From assembly GCF_001598255.1 (NCBI RefSeq), contig NZ_BCYP01000007.1:84817-148816 (forward strand): a DNA stretch of 64,000 nt, in the 5' to 3' direction. Each line of letters opens with the position of its first letter. Within the stretch, counting starts at the first letter, position 1. This document shows positions 9,201-18,048 of this stretch, one piece after another. The notes below the pieces were generated by a model, which saw only the letters and a list, made by a program, of their open reading frames with translations, searched no databases and was not told where the DNA came from. Origin of the DNA: Mitsuaria chitosanitabida ATCC BAA-476 = NBRC 102408. GTDB lineage: Bacteria; Pseudomonadota; Gammaproteobacteria; Burkholderiales; Burkholderiaceae_C. A program made the translations under genes and the position numbers.

Positions 9201-12200
9201 TGGTGACGGCCAGGATGGGCCGGTCGCCCGAGATGCCGAAGCGCCACAGCGCGCGCCGGTCCACGCGGCCGCCCGGCGTGCGCGGATGGGCCGCCTCGCG
9301 CGCGGCCTGGCCCGTGATCAGCGTGTTGAGCTGCAGCAGCGCGCCCCAGGTGGCGGTGTCGAAGCTGAGCTCGCGCAGCCGGATGCCGCCCATGGTGTGC
9401 GACATCGAGGCCGCGCGCTCGACGTGCGCGGGCTGGCGGTACTTGTCGACCAGCGCGGCCAGCAGGTCGCCGTCGCGCGCGGCCGCGGTGCAGAAGGTCA
9501 GGCGGACCGTGGCGCCGGGCGCGAGCGTCAGCGGCACGCGGATGCCCGCGACGGGATCGAGGCCGGTGTCCAGCAGACGACCGGGTTCGCCCTCGGCGCC
9601 GGGATCGGCCGTCTCGGCCACGTCGTCGACGAAGACGGCGCCCGCGTCGCCCACCGGCCGCGTCGAGCTGCCGTAGCGGCCCAGCCAGCGCGCGCGGTCC
9701 GCGACCGGCGTCACCTCGCCGACGCTGAAGTGGCCGGCCGCCAGCGCCGAGGCCTCCGGGCGCGGCCCCCCGTGGTCATGGGACATCGCGGGCGTCACCC
9801 CATCGGCCAGGTCCTGCCTCGCGGTGCCGTCGCGGTGCGGTCGCTGGCCCGCCGGGCCGCCGTCGTCGATGCCGGCGAGGAAGTGGACGGCGCGCATCGC
9901 CGCCTCGTCGAAGAGCCGGGGGCGGCGTCGCAGATGCAGCGCGTGCTCGGCCGCGTCCCAGCGCGCCTGGATGAAGAGGTTGGAGAAGGCCGGGTGCGCC
10001 TCGTCGCCGCGTTGCGGCGCCAGCGTCGCCTCGAAGCAGGAGACCAGCTCCAGCGTCAGCGGCCGGTCGCCGCGATGGGTGATCTCCACCTGGCGCAGCT
10101 CGCAGTCGTCCTCGGGGCTGACCCAGACCGTGGTGCAGGCGTGCAGGTCGCGCCAGCGCGCCTCCAGCAGCACGCGCTCGGCCTGCATGCGCGTCTCGTA
10201 GCGGGCGCGCGGATCGGGCGCGGGCCGGGCCGTGGTGCTGAACCAGTCCTCCTCGCCCGCGCGGCGCAGGAACAGGAAGCTGCCGTGCTGGTCGCGCAGC
10301 AGGTCGTCGCGCCAGCGGGTCACGCTGACGCCGTCCCAGTTGCTGTAGCCGCCGCCGTGGCTGCGCAGCACCACCGCATAGCGGCCGTTGGTCAGCATGT
10401 GCGTCAGCGGCAGGGTCTCGGTCAGCGGCTCGGTCTCGCGCACCATGCGCGTCTTGCGCTGCGGGCGCTTGCGCGGCAGCACGTCGGACGCGGGCAGCGC
10501 GAGCGGGGCGACCTCGCGGGGCGCGCGCTCGTGCAGCAGCGTGGCCACGGCCTTCAGGTGCGGGTCCGTCATCAGCCAGCGGCGCGGCGCGTCGTCGCAC
10601 AGCAGGTTGGACAGCGCGGCGAAGCCCATCGCCTGGTGGTGCGCCATGTAGGTCCGCACCAGGGTGTGGCCGGCGCCCGCGGTCTGGCGCTGCGGCGTGT
10701 AGTCGACGGCCTCGATGAAGCCGAAGTCGCCGCGCGCGCCCAGGCGCTCGTAGGCCTGCAGGTTGGCCACCACCGGCACCGGCGCCACCAGCGCGGCCAT
10801 CACCGCCGCATAGGGGGCGATGACGCGCTCGTCCGTCGCCAGGCGTGCCAGCGCCAGCGTCTGCACGCCCTGCGGTCCGTACTGGTAGGCGAGGGTGTGG
10901 TCCTGACCCGCGATGGCCGATTCCGAGATGCCCCAGGGCGTGCCCTTGCCGACGGCCTCCAGGCGCTGCTCGGCGACGGCGGTGCGGATCGCGCGGCCCA
11001 GCGCGCTGGCCGCCGGCTCGCGCAGCACCAGCGAGGGCATGAGGTACTCGAACATCGAGCCCGACCAGGACTTCAGTCCCAGCGAGTCGCCCGCGCCGTC
11101 GCGCGAGAAGAAGGGCCGGCCCAGCGCGCGCCAGTGCTCTGGCGGCAGGTCGCCCTTGGCGATCGCGACCAGGCTGGTGAGGCGGGCCTCGCTGGCGAGC
11201 AGGTCGTAATGGTTGTCGTCGAGCTGCTGCGCATCGCCGCGCCAGCCGATGCGCAACAGGCCGCGCTCGGGGTCGAAGAGCGGGCGGTAGTCCGCGGCGA
11301 GTCCCAGCGCGCGGAACCGCGCGGCCAGATCGCGCAGGCGCAGACGCGCGTCGGCGAAGGCCGCGCCCTGATCGCGCCAGGACGACGCCAGCTGCGCGAG
11401 CAGGTCGCGCAGCAGCCAGTGCGTCGGCGTGGGCTCGTGGCCTTCGACCTGGGCGAGCGCCTCGAGCTCGGCGCGCGCCGCGTCCGCATGGGCGCCGAGC
11501 ACGGCCTGCTGCTCCTCGGCCTGGAGATCCGCGTTGCCCGGATCGCTCAGTGCCGCCACCAGCGCGGCGCCGGCGGCGAGCACCCCTTCGGCGGACAGCG
11601 GCGGCTGGATCACGCGCAGGCGACGCAGGGTCCGGGCGAGCGCGTCGCGCGGCGCGGCGGCGGCCTGCTCGGCGTCGAGTTCCGCCGCCAGCTCGCAGGC
11701 GCGCGCGACCGCCAGCAGATGCGCCGAGCAGTTGCCGCTGTCCACCGCCGAGACATAGCCCGGCGCGAGCACCACCAGCGACTCGGTGTCGTACCAGTTG
11801 TAGAAGTGGCCGTTCCAGCGCGGCAGACGCTCCAGCGTGTCCAGCGTCGCGGCCAGGCGCTCGGTCATCGAGACCAGGCCGATGAAGCCGAACTCGCGCG
11901 CGCAGGCGACGGTCAGCAGGTACAGGCCGATATTGGTCGGCGAGGTGCGATGCGCCACCAGCAGATGCGGCGTGAGCTGGACGTTGTCCGGCGGCAGGTG
12001 GTGGTCGGCGGCGCCGACGTGCTGGTCGTAGAAGCGCCAGGTGTCGCGGGCGAGGCGCCAGAGGTATTCGCGCCCCTGGGGATCGAGCGTCGCCTCCCGG
12101 CGCCACAGCGGGGCGCGCGCGGCGCTGGCCCACCAGATCCACAGGGGGGAGAGGGCCCAGACGATCAGCACGGCGAAGGCCGCGCCGACCCGCACCGGCG

Positions 12201-15105
12201 CGCCCAGCAGCGAGGCCAGCAACAGCACGCCGCCGAGCACCGCGGCGGTGACGGGCACGCGCAGGTGCTGCTCGACCAGGGCCGGGAGCTCGCGCTTGGC
12301 GGCGGCCTGCGCGGCGGCGGCGGTGGTCCATTCGAGCAGGTGGCGGCGCGTCACCCACTGGCGCCACAGCGCGCGCGTGATCGCGTCGAGGTAGAGCAGC
12401 GACAGGTGCAGCAGCAGCGCCAGGTGCCAGGCCGCCAGGCCCAGCGCGCGCAGCAGGTCGTGGCCGGTCTCGCGATAGAAATGGCGCCGGGCCAGGCCGT
12501 CCCGGCTCGGTACCAGGCCCGCGAGCGCGCCCACCAGCGGCCCGATGGCGAAGGCCGCGGCGACGACCAGCAGGGTCAGCCCCAGCGGCAGCACCTCGCC
12601 GCCCAGCGCCAGCAGCACCAGGCCCAGCGACATCGGCGCCACCAGCGAGCGCCGCAGGTTGTCGATCAGTTTCCAGCGATTGATCGGCGCCAGGCCGTAG
12701 CGGCCGGCGCGCGCGATGAAGGGCAGCAGCTGCCAGTCGCCGCGCGTCCAGCGATGCAGCCGCGCATGCGCGACGTCGGCATGCATGGGCGAGTCCTCGA
12801 CCAGCGTGATGTCGGACACGCCGGCGCAGCGCGCCAGGCTGCCCTCGAGCAGGTCGTGGCTGAGCACCTGGCCTTCCGGCAGGCGCTCGCCCAGCGCGGC
12901 ATGGCAGGCGCGCACGTCCAGCAGCCCCTTGCCGGTGAAGCTCCCTTCGCCGAACAGGTCCTGGAAGATCTCCGAGCTCACCGCGCTGTAGGGATCGATG
13001 CCGAACTGGCCGACGAAGAGGCGGTGATAGGGCGTGCTCGCCTTGTCCTCCGGCATGGGCGCGAGCACCCTCGGCTGCAGGATGGCGTAGCCCTCGACGA
13101 CGCGATGGCCCGGGTCCGCCAGACGCGGCCGGTTCATCGGATGGGCGGCCGTGCCGACCAGCGCGCGCAGCCGGCCCGGCGGCATGTCGGTGTCGGCGTC
13201 CAGCGTGATCAGGTGGCGCACCCCCTCGGCCGGCGTCGACAGCGGCCCCAGGTCCACGAAGGGCGAGGCCAGGCCGCGCGTGGCCAGCAGGCGCAGCAGC
13301 AGCTCGAGCTTGCCGCGCTTGCGCTCCCAGCCGATCCAGCGGCGCTCCGTCGGCGACCACTCGCGCTGCCGGTGCAGCAGCAGGAAGCGCGGACGGCCGT
13401 CGGCCAGGGCGCCGTGGCGCTCGTTCAGCGCGGCGATCGCATCGGCCGCGGTGACCACGATCATGGTGTCGCCGGGCTGGTGTTCCTCGTAGGCATCGGC
13501 GTGATCGCTGAGCAGGGCGAACTGGACCAGGCGTTCCGGATTCGCCAGGTGGTGCTGCTCCAGCTGCGCCACCAGGGGCGCCACCGAGGCTTCGCTGGGC
13601 AGCAGCACCGGCATGACGACCAGGGTGCGCTCGCTGTCGGGCAGGCCGGCGCTGAAGTCCAGGCGAGGCAATCGCGTGGGTCGCGTCAGCTCGCTGATCC
13701 AGCGGTTGGTCAGCGCGACCACCGCTTCGCCGATCGGTCCGGCGGCCAGCAGCGCGGCGGCGCACCACATCCACAGCGGCGCGTCGGCGCGGGCCTGGCT
13801 CATCAGCCAGGACAGCCCCAGCAGCCCGAGCACGGCCAGCCCGCCCAGGTAGGCCGCGGCCGACCAGCGCTGGCGCTGCTCCGTGTCGTGCGGCCGCCAG
13901 CGGCGCTCGGGCAGGCCCAGCGCCGCATGCAGCGTCGGTCGTCCGGCGCCGCGCCACCAGTAGATCGGCGCGCTGCGGCGGTCGGGCTCGCCGTCCACCG
14001 GCGGACCGGCGCGGCGGGTCAGCTCGATCAGTCGTTGGGCGATCTCGAGCTCGGTGCGCGCGCAGCGGCGCGCCAGGCGCTCGATCTCATGCAGGGTCAG
14101 GTCTTGTGTGTCGGTGGCCTCGGCGGCGTGGACCGGCGATTCGGCCAGGGTCTGCATCACCGGGCTGACGGACTGGATCAGCTTGCGCCAGTCGGTCTGG
14201 TCGATGCGGCGCAGCGCGGTGATGGCGTTGCGGATGCTCTGCAGGTCCTTGATGGACTCGTCCTGCTGGCGCGCCAGCGACTGCGCGGGCGCGGGCAGCC
14301 GCGTGCTCAGCCAGGCGCCGAGCTCGCCCATCAGCGGCTGCGGCAGTTCCTCCATGCGGTGGTCCAGCTGCAGCCAGAAGGCCTCGGCGACGCCGCGCTC
14401 CTTCATGCGCGGCTCGAGCTCCTGGATCCGGGCCATGCCGTGGTCGGCGGGGTGGCCGTCGTACCAGTGGTGGACCACGTCGCGCGCGGCCTGCAGGGTG
14501 GCGAAGCGCTCGGCCAGGCGGCGCAGGTTCTCGACCAGCACGACGCGCAGCGTGGTCGGCAGGGCCCAGAGCTCGGCGAGCGACAAGGCGCTCTCGCGTT
14601 GATAGGCGCGCAGGTAGGCGGCCAGCAGATCGATGTCGAAGCCGCCGTCCGTGTGCGCGACCCAGGCCCAGGCGATGCCGTAGATGCGGGGCAGTCCGGC
14701 CAGCGGTTCGTCGCGCAGGCGCGGCAGCAGGCGGAAGAAGCCGCGCGGCAGGCCGCGGCGGACCTGGTGGGTCTGTTCGTCGATCAGCGCGGCGTTGTCC
14801 AGCAGCCATTTGCCGGCGGCGCCCAGGTGGCGGAAGTCGCGATGGCGCTTCTCGATCAGCCGCCGCGCCTGCTGGAGCATCGCGACGTTCTCGTCCAGGC
14901 GCGGGAAGAACTGTCCCGCGCCGGCGGTGCCTTGCACGGCCTGGGCCTGCGCGAGGCTGCGGCCGTGCTGCTCGAAGCGCGCCAGGCCGAACAGCACCGC
15001 GCGCACGGGCGGCTCGATCGGCCCGAGCGCGGGATTCAGCAGCGCAAGTTCTTCCGCAACTTCGGGGTGAGGGGCGGGGTCCTGCGCGCGCTGGGTGTCG
15101 TTCAT
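6211..15105 (-). CDS. ndvB: Cyclic beta-1,2-glucan synthase (NdvB/ChvB/Cgs type)
   Basis: A 2964-residue membrane enzyme, close to Brucella Cgs and rhizobial NdvB (about 2830). Residues 1-410 are a helical N-terminal part. Hydrophobic helices at about 417-435 and 442-462 precede a GT84 glycosyltransferase domain (about 490-820) with the acidic motif DADTDMPPG near 634 and an RWTRGDWQ motif near 786 (QxxRW type). Further membrane helices fall at about 820-985. A glucoamylase-like domain (about 1280-1480, SWSGSMFEYLMP near 1342) leads into two beta-sandwich regions and a GH94 phosphorylase-type (alpha/alpha)6 domain whose GTGDWNDGMN (about 2600) holds the catalytic Asp. In rhizobia and Brucella the protein initiates, extends, trims and cyclises osmoregulated periplasmic glucan from UDP-glucose. 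Start 15105 overlaps the preceding small gene (ATGA). No ndvA-like exporter is seen nearby. Confidence 0.9.
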   Translation of the reverse strand: MNDTQRAQDPAPHPEVAEELALLNPALGPIEPPVRAVLFGLARFEQHGRSLAQAQAVQGTAGAGQFFPRLDENVAMLQQARRLIEKRHRDFRHLGAAGKWLLDNAALIDEQTHQVRRGLPRGFFRLLPRLRDEPLAGLPRIYGIAWAWVAHTDGGFDIDLLAAYLRAYQRESALSLAELWALPTTLRVVLVENLRRLAERFATLQAARDVVHHWYDGHPADHGMARIQELEPRMKERGVAEAFWLQLDHRMEELPQPLMGELGAWLSTRLPAPAQSLARQQDESIKDLQSIRNAITALRRIDQTDWRKLIQSVSPVMQTLAESPVHAAEATDTQDLTLHEIERLARRCARTELEIAQRLIELTRRAGPPVDGEPDRRSAPIYWWRGAGRPTLHAALGLPERRWRPHDTEQRQRWSAAAYLGGLAVLGLLGLSWLMSQARADAPLWMWCAAALLAAGPIGEAVVALTNRWISELTRPTRLPRLDFSAGLPDSERTLVVMPVLLPSEASVAPLVAQLEQHHLANPERLVQFALLSDHADAYEEHQPGDTMIVVTAADAIAALNERHGALADGRPRFLLLHRQREWSPTERRWIGWERKRGKLELLLRLLATRGLASPFVDLGPLSTPAEGVRHLITLDADTDMPPGRLRALVGTAAHPMNRPRLADPGHRVVEGYAILQPRVLAPMPEDKASTPYHRLFVGQFGIDPYSAVSSEIFQDLFGEGSFTGKGLLDVRACHAALGERLPEGQVLSHDLLEGSLARCAGVSDITLVEDSPMHADVAHARLHRWTRGDWQLLPFIARAGRYGLAPINRWKLIDNLRRSLVAPMSLGLVLLALGGEVLPLGLTLLVVAAAFAIGPLVGALAGLVPSRDGLARRHFYRETGHDLLRALGLAAWHLALLLHLSLLYLDAITRALWRQWVTRRHLLEWTTAAAAQAAAKRELPALVEQHLRVPVTAAVLGGVLLLASLLGAPVRVGAAFAVLIVWALSPLWIWWASAARAPLWRREATLDPQGREYLWRLARDTWRFYDQHVGAADHHLPPDNVQLTPHLLVAHRTSPTNIGLYLLTVACAREFGFIGLVSMTERLAATLDTLERLPRWNGHFYNWYDTESLVVLAPGYVSAVDSGNCSAHLLAVARACELAAELDAEQAAAAPRDALARTLRRLRVIQPPLSAEGVLAAGAALVAALSDPGNADLQAEEQQAVLGAHADAARAELEALAQVEGHEPTPTHWLLRDLLAQLASSWRDQGAAFADARLRLRDLAARFRALGLAADYRPLFDPERGLLRIGWRGDAQQLDDNHYDLLASEARLTSLVAIAKGDLPPEHWRALGRPFFSRDGAGDSLGLKSWSGSMFEYLMPSLVLREPAASALGRAIRTAVAEQRLEAVGKGTPWGISESAIAGQDHTLAYQYGPQGVQTLALARLATDERVIAPYAAVMAALVAPVPVVANLQAYERLGARGDFGFIEAVDYTPQRQTAGAGHTLVRTYMAHHQAMGFAALSNLLCDDAPRRWLMTDPHLKAVATLLHERAPREVAPLALPASDVLPRKRPQRKTRMVRETEPLTETLPLTHMLTNGRYAVVLRSHGGGYSNWDGVSVTRWRDDLLRDQHGSFLFLRRAGEEDWFSTTARPAPDPRARYETRMQAERVLLEARWRDLHACTTVWVSPEDDCELRQVEITHRGDRPLTLELVSCFEATLAPQRGDEAHPAFSNLFIQARWDAAEHALHLRRRPRLFDEAAMRAVHFLAGIDDGGPAGQRPHRDGTARQDLADGVTPAMSHDHGGPRPEASALAAGHFSVGEVTPVADRARWLGRYGSSTRPVGDAGAVFVDDVAETADPGAEGEPGRLLDTGLDPVAGIRVPLTLAPGATVRLTFCTAAARDGDLLAALVDKYRQPAHVERAASMSHTMGGIRLRELSFDTATWGALLQLNTLITGQAAREAAHPRTPGGRVDRRALWRFGISGDRPILAVTISGEEGIDLVRALKKALRLWTAHAVGVDLVVLNEEPPSYLAPVQQALQALQSRLQGQNQGRPAHLCAALHVLRDADLQPDERLTLQMLTRVRLQADGRALAQQLARWLDDLRPAEDVPRLPVAHALVGRPSPDAAPRAPEGRFDGTHGGFSFEVSPDRHPSRPWVNVLANPDFGCQVTEIGAGYTWAGNSRMHQVTPWSNDPLLDPPGEWLLLHDLDHERVWPLGRQLHRAAPLMIEHGIGYTRSRQHLDDLTVELCWCVDKDASIKQVQVSIRADARGDGRVDGRGRRRLRLVALAEWQLGSARSERLSVTTHSDWLTVGPIGAGLPQPERALSLQATQRDHLGGFGEATAALCIRPGSPQVRLDTQDWTCDRREFFDGAGRMVLPTGLSRRCGGGLDACAGLGARLDLDGTQPAQLAVLLGHARSPDEAHALMEAAWQVDPAERLAAQRQQWPALLGGIQVSTPDPRFDALTNHWLPYQTLVCRMWARAGFYQAGGAFGYRDQLQDAMALTDVAPQLLAQQIRRNAARQFPEGDVQHWWHEPGGAGVRTHFSDDRLWLPYAVAHYLARTGDVSLLDQTEPFLIGQTVPEGAEDIYESPRTDGPMASVYEHAARAIDRSLDSGAHGLPLFGTGDWNDGMNRVGHEGRGESVWMAWFLCQVIEDFAPVATARGEHERAQRWKVARDGWVKALDDAGWDGAWYRRGFFDDGSPLGSARNSECRIDLIAQSWAVLTGAADPAHARQAMASACAQLLDPVARLARLLHPPLAVAQPSAGYIQSYAPGVRENGGQYNHGAVWALMALARLGQRDTMWQVYTGLSPAHRWADPRLGPTYAIEPYVMAGDIYSQPPWVGRGGWSWYSGSAGWLLRASLESICGVVVAQGRVRVDACLPVHWDQAEVRLRHEGRWLRVIVCANESACRAALAREPGARRESAGESVELASLSPEQALVVVSVPEMVKLPEAPPPDGAGHPVGTARPAPSGEAPPPGGANSPLG

Positions 15106-15344
15106 AGCCAGTGGGCGAACAGTCCCAGGGTGATGGCGCCGAGCGCGGCGGTGGTGGCCAGGCGGGGCAGGACCAGGCCCTGGACGCGTTCGGCCATCAG
15201 CGCGATGCCGAACCATCGACCGCGCGCCTTGGCGCACTGGATCAGGTGGCGTTGCAACGCGGCCTGGTCATGCGAGGGCAGGTTCGACGGCAGGCTCGTC
15301 GACAGCAGAGACACCGATGCGACGGGGCCGATCGGACGGGTCAT
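15102..15344 (-). CDS. Small membrane protein coupled to the cyclic glucan synthase
   Basis: The 80-residue frame starts at ATG 15344 with a good AGAGGAA ribosome site about 7 bases upstream. It ends at TGA 15102-15104 inside the start codon of the glucan synthase. The N-terminal half is hydrophilic and basic (around HLIQCAKARGRWFGIALMAE). The C-terminal 30 residues form one or two short hydrophobic stretches (VLPRLATTAALGAITLGLFA). I do not recognise a family. The 4-base overlap makes translational coupling very likely, so it may be an assembly partner or simply a translational lead-in for the 2964-codon gene. Confidence 0.6.
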   Translation of the reverse strand: MTRPIGPVASVSLLSTSLPSNLPSHDQAALQRHLIQCAKARGRWFGIALMAERVQGLVLPRLATTAALGAITLGLFAHWL

Positions 15345-15361
15345 GGTTGGATTCCTCTCTA

Positions 15362-15390
15362 CAAGTTTTGAAACCGGGCGTTTCAACTTG
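15362..15390. promoter_or_regulatory. Dyad upstream of the small membrane protein/glucan synthase operon
   Basis: An imperfect inverted repeat, CAAGTTTTGAAA and TTTCAACTTG around a CCGGGCG centre, lies 18-46 bases upstream of the first start codon of the operon. On the minus strand TTGAAA (15381-15386) is 17 bases from TGTAGA (15358-15363), but that pair would leave only a 7-base leader, so it is a weak promoter call. The dyad is AT-rich for this genome and could be an operator. Confidence 0.35.
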
Positions 15391-15515
15391 GCAAGCCCCA
15401 TGCCCGCCGGACGGCGGGAGGCGATGCGGGAGAGGAAAGGCCCGCGCCCAGGGGCGGCGCGGGGGGCGCGGGCGTGAAGGCCGCGGTCAGGCCGCGGCAC
15501 GAAGTTGTTACGGGA

Positions 15516-16049
15516 TCACTGGATCACGCCGCAGGCGATGCGGGCGCCGCCACCGCCGAGCGGGGCGGGGTGGTCGGCGTGGTTGTCGCCGCCGGCGTGG
15601 ACCATGAGCGCATGGCCCTTGACGTCGTTCAGCGTCAGGCGCGGCGCGAGCACGGGCTGCACGGCCTCGCCCTCGGCGTTGACGTACATGGGCGGCAGGT
15701 CGCCGAGGTGGCCGTCGCCCCAGGGCTCGCCGTGCTTGCCGGACTTCTTGGGATCGAAGTGGCCGCCGGCGCCGTCGGCGGGCACGGGCTTGCCGTCCTT
15801 CTCGCCCGCGGCGCAGGAGGGGTTGGCGTGGACGTGGAAGCCGTGCAGGCCCGGCGGCAGGCCGCTCAGCTTGGGCGTGAAGACCAGGCCGTACTGGGTC
15901 TCCGTCATCGTCACCGTGCCGACGGGGCCGCCTTCGCCCTGCGGCGTGGCGACCTTGAGAGTCACGGTGGCCGAGGCTTCCGCGGCGAGCGCGGCGGACA
16001 GCGGCGCGCAGGCGATCAGCGCGGCGGCGAGCAGGGGACGCAGGGTCAT
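15516..16049 (-). CDS. sodC: Periplasmic Cu/Zn superoxide dismutase
   Basis: A 177-residue precursor with a Sec signal peptide (1-23, ending LSAALAA) and a good ribosome site (AAGGAG) before ATG 16049. It dismutates superoxide in the periplasm. Metal ligands are visible: HVH at 72-74, His 97 in GGHFDP, His 106, His 114 and Asp 117 in GDGHLGD, and His 151 in [11 protein letters not shown]. Cys 79 and Cys 173 can make the structural disulfide, and the family-typical Arg near the C-terminus is present ([12 protein letters not shown]). The gene appears to be single. A LysE-type exporter lies 134 bases upstream on the same strand without obvious functional linkage. Confidence 0.95.
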   Translation of the reverse strand: MTLRPLLAAALIACAPLSAALAAEASATVTLKVATPQGEGGPVGTVTMTETQYGLVFTPKLSGLPPGLHGFHVHANPSCAAGEKDGKPVPADGAGGHFDPKKSGKHGEPWGDGHLGDLPPMYVNAEGEAVQPVLAPRLTLNDVKGHALMVHAGGDNHADHPAPLGGGGARIACGVIQ

Positions 16050-16183
16050 GGGGGCTCCTTGTGGTTCCTGGAAGGACGATCGTCGCGGTCGACAAACGGC
16101 ATGCCGCCGCTCGGGGCGATCGTCGCGGAAATCAGGACGGGGAGGGGATCCCCCTGCGGGGAACAGGGGTGAGGGGGCTGAGG

Positions 16184-16813
16184 TCAGCGCGACACGATCA
16201 GCCGCAGGCCCAGCGCCACGAACACCGCGCCGGCGACGCGGTCCAGCCAGAGGCCGGCGCGCGGCTTGCGCTGCAGCCACTGGCCGATGGCGCCGGCGAA
16301 GTAGCCCAGCAGCCCGAACAGCACCGCCGCCTGCAGCGTGAAGACCACGCCGAGCGCCGCCGTCTGCGCGGCCACGTGGCCGTTGGCGGGGATGACGAAC
16401 TGCGGGAGGAAGGACAGGAAGAAGAGCACGACCTTGGGGTTGATCGCGTTGGCGAAGACGCCCTTGAAGAACAGGCGCATGAGCGAGTCCTCCACCTGGG
16501 ACGCGTCGCCGACCCGCGCGCCGCCGCTGCTGCGCAGCGCCTTGAACCCCAGCCAGATCAGGTAGAGCCCGCCCGCGACCTTGAGCACGGTGAAGGCCAC
16601 CGGGGAGGCCGCGATCAGCGCGCTCACGCCGATGGCGGCGAGCACGGTGTGGCTCAGGCAGCCCAGCGCGCATCCCAGGCCGAAGGCCATGCCGTGGCGG
16701 CGGCCCTTGGAGACGCCCATGCCCAGCACCATCAGGTTGTCCGGACCGGGCGACGCCGTGATCAGCAGGGCGGCCAGGAGGAAGCCGAGGAATTGGGTGG
16801 AGGTCAGCAGCAT
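16184..16813 (-). CDS. LysE/RhtB family amino-acid exporter
   Basis: The 209-residue protein has the six-helix layout of the LysE superfamily. It begins with [32 protein letters not shown], split by the hallmark ASPGPD motif near residue 21, and continues with a second conserved block [14 protein letters not shown] and [23 protein letters not shown]. Members export amino acids or homoserine lactone-like compounds across the inner membrane by proton exchange. The substrate cannot be told from sequence. The start is ATG 16813. No regulator is adjacent. Confidence 0.88.
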   Translation of the reverse strand: MLLTSTQFLGFLLAALLITASPGPDNLMVLGMGVSKGRRHGMAFGLGCALGCLSHTVLAAIGVSALIAASPVAFTVLKVAGGLYLIWLGFKALRSSGGARVGDASQVEDSLMRLFFKGVFANAINPKVVLFFLSFLPQFVIPANGHVAAQTAALGVVFTLQAAVLFGLLGYFAGAIGQWLQRKPRAGLWLDRVAGAVFVALGLRLIVSR

Positions 16814-16840
16814 GGGGCCGGATGATAGCGAGCAAAGAAA

Positions 16841-16871
16841 AACGCCCCGCGACTTGCATCGCGGGGCGTTT
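16841..16871 (-). terminator. Terminator downstream of tRNA-Ser
   Basis: The arms AACGCCCCGCGA and TCGCGGGGCGTTT pair around a 6-base loop. Read on the minus strand, the stem is followed by TTTTTCTTT, so it terminates the tRNA-Ser transcript. It also insulates the lysE-type gene from read-through. Confidence 0.85.
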
Positions 16872-16881
16872 CCTGTGGTCT

Positions 16882-16972
16882 TGGCGGAGAGAGAGGGATT
16901 CGAACCCTCGGTAGGCTATTAACCTACACACGCTTTCCAGGCGTGCGACTTAAACCACTCATCCATCTCTCC
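16882..16972 (-). tRNA. tRNA-Ser (anticodon GGA)
   Basis: The minus strand folds into a class II tRNA of 91 bases including an encoded CCA (16882-16884). The acceptor GGAGAGA pairs with TCTCTCC. The anticodon stem-loop CACGCCTGGAAAGCGTG carries GGA. A long variable arm (TAGGTTAATAGCCTA) is typical of serine, and the T loop has GGTTCGAATCC. It reads UCC and UCU codons. A strong terminator follows at 16841-16871. Confidence 0.97.
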
Positions 16973-17044
16973 GAAGCCCGCCATCATAGCGCAGTTTTTG
17001 GCCTCCGAAGGAAAGTCGTCGGCCTCGGGTCATGAATGCATCGC

Positions 17045-17971
17045 TCAGCGCCCAGGCTGCACCAGCTTCTCGTTCTTGATCAGCGACATCGCCGTGCCGA
17101 TCAGGCCCGACACCTCGCTCATGTTGGCCGGCACGATCATCGTGTTGTTCTTCTGCGCCAGCTGAGAGAAGGCCTCGACCGCCTTCTCCGCGACCTTCAG
17201 CTGCACGGCGTCGCCGCCGCCCGGCTGCTGGATCGCCGAGGCGATCTGCCGGATCGCGTCCGCGCTGGCTTCCGCCACCGCCAGGATCGCCGCGGCCTCG
17301 CCCTGCGCCTTGTTGATCTCGGCCTGCTTCTCGCCCTCGGACCGCGCGATCGCGGCCTCGCGCTCGCCGGTCGCGATGTTGATCTGCTCCTGGCGGCGAC
17401 CTTCCGACGCCGCGATCAGCGCGCGCTTCTCGCGCTCCGCCGTGATCTGGGCCTGCATCGAGCGCAGGATCTCCGCGGGCGGCGTCAGGTCCTTGATCTC
17501 GTAGCGCAGCACCTTCACGCCCCAGTTCAGCGCGGCTTCGTCCAGCGCCTGCACCACCGAGCTGTTGATGACGTCACGCTCCTCGAAGGTCCGGTCCAGT
17601 TCCATGCGGCCGATCACCGAGCGCAGCGTGGTCTGCGCCAGCTGCGTGATCGCCACGATGTAGTTGCTCGAGCCGTAGCTGGCGCGCATCGCGTCCGTCA
17701 CCTGGAAGTACAGGATGCCGTCCACCGTCAGCTGGGTGTTGTCCTTGGTGATGCAGACCTGGCTGGGGACGTCCAGCGGGATCTCCTTGAGCGAGTGCTT
17801 GTAGGCCAGCCGGTCCACGAAGGGGACCAGGATGTTCAGGCCGGGCGTGAGCGTGGCGTGGTACTTGCCCAGCCGCTCCACCACCCAGGCGTTCTGCTGC
17901 GGGACGACCTTGACCGATTGCACGATGAACACGATGGCCACGAACAGCAGCACCAGTGCGACGATTTCCAT
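17045..17971 (-). CDS. SPFH/Band 7 domain membrane protein (QmcA/paraslipin type)
   Basis: A 308-residue protein with one N-terminal membrane segment (IVALVLLFVAIVFIVQSV) followed by an SPFH/prohibitin domain: VVPQQNAWVVERLGKYHATL, then LNILVPFVDRLAYKHSLKE and the VDGILYFQVTD block. A long charged coiled coil rich in Glu/Ala/Arg (about 170-250) and a C-terminal region with QLAQKNNTMIVPANM complete it. Such proteins oligomerise into cages on the inner membrane and associate with the FtsH protease or membrane microdomains. An NfeD gene directly upstream (77 bases, same strand) forms the typical stomatin/NfeD operon. Confidence 0.93.
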   Translation of the reverse strand: MEIVALVLLFVAIVFIVQSVKVVPQQNAWVVERLGKYHATLTPGLNILVPFVDRLAYKHSLKEIPLDVPSQVCITKDNTQLTVDGILYFQVTDAMRASYGSSNYIVAITQLAQTTLRSVIGRMELDRTFEERDVINSSVVQALDEAALNWGVKVLRYEIKDLTPPAEILRSMQAQITAEREKRALIAASEGRRQEQINIATGEREAAIARSEGEKQAEINKAQGEAAAILAVAEASADAIRQIASAIQQPGGGDAVQLKVAEKAVEAFSQLAQKNNTMIVPANMSEVSGLIGTAMSLIKNEKLVQPGR

Positions 17972-18048
17972 GAACAGGACTCCTCCTCAAGAGACGTTGC
18001 CGGGGCAACGGGAAACAGGTTGGGACAGGGGCAGGGGTGGCCGCGCGC

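Noticed and set aside
8173..15477. A continuous plus-strand frame of about 2434 codons opposite the glucan synthase
   Set aside because: Its translation is Arg/Gln/Ala/Gly/His-rich without domain patterns and mirrors the codon bias of the minus-strand gene. In GC-rich DNA the antisense of a well-coded gene often lacks stops.
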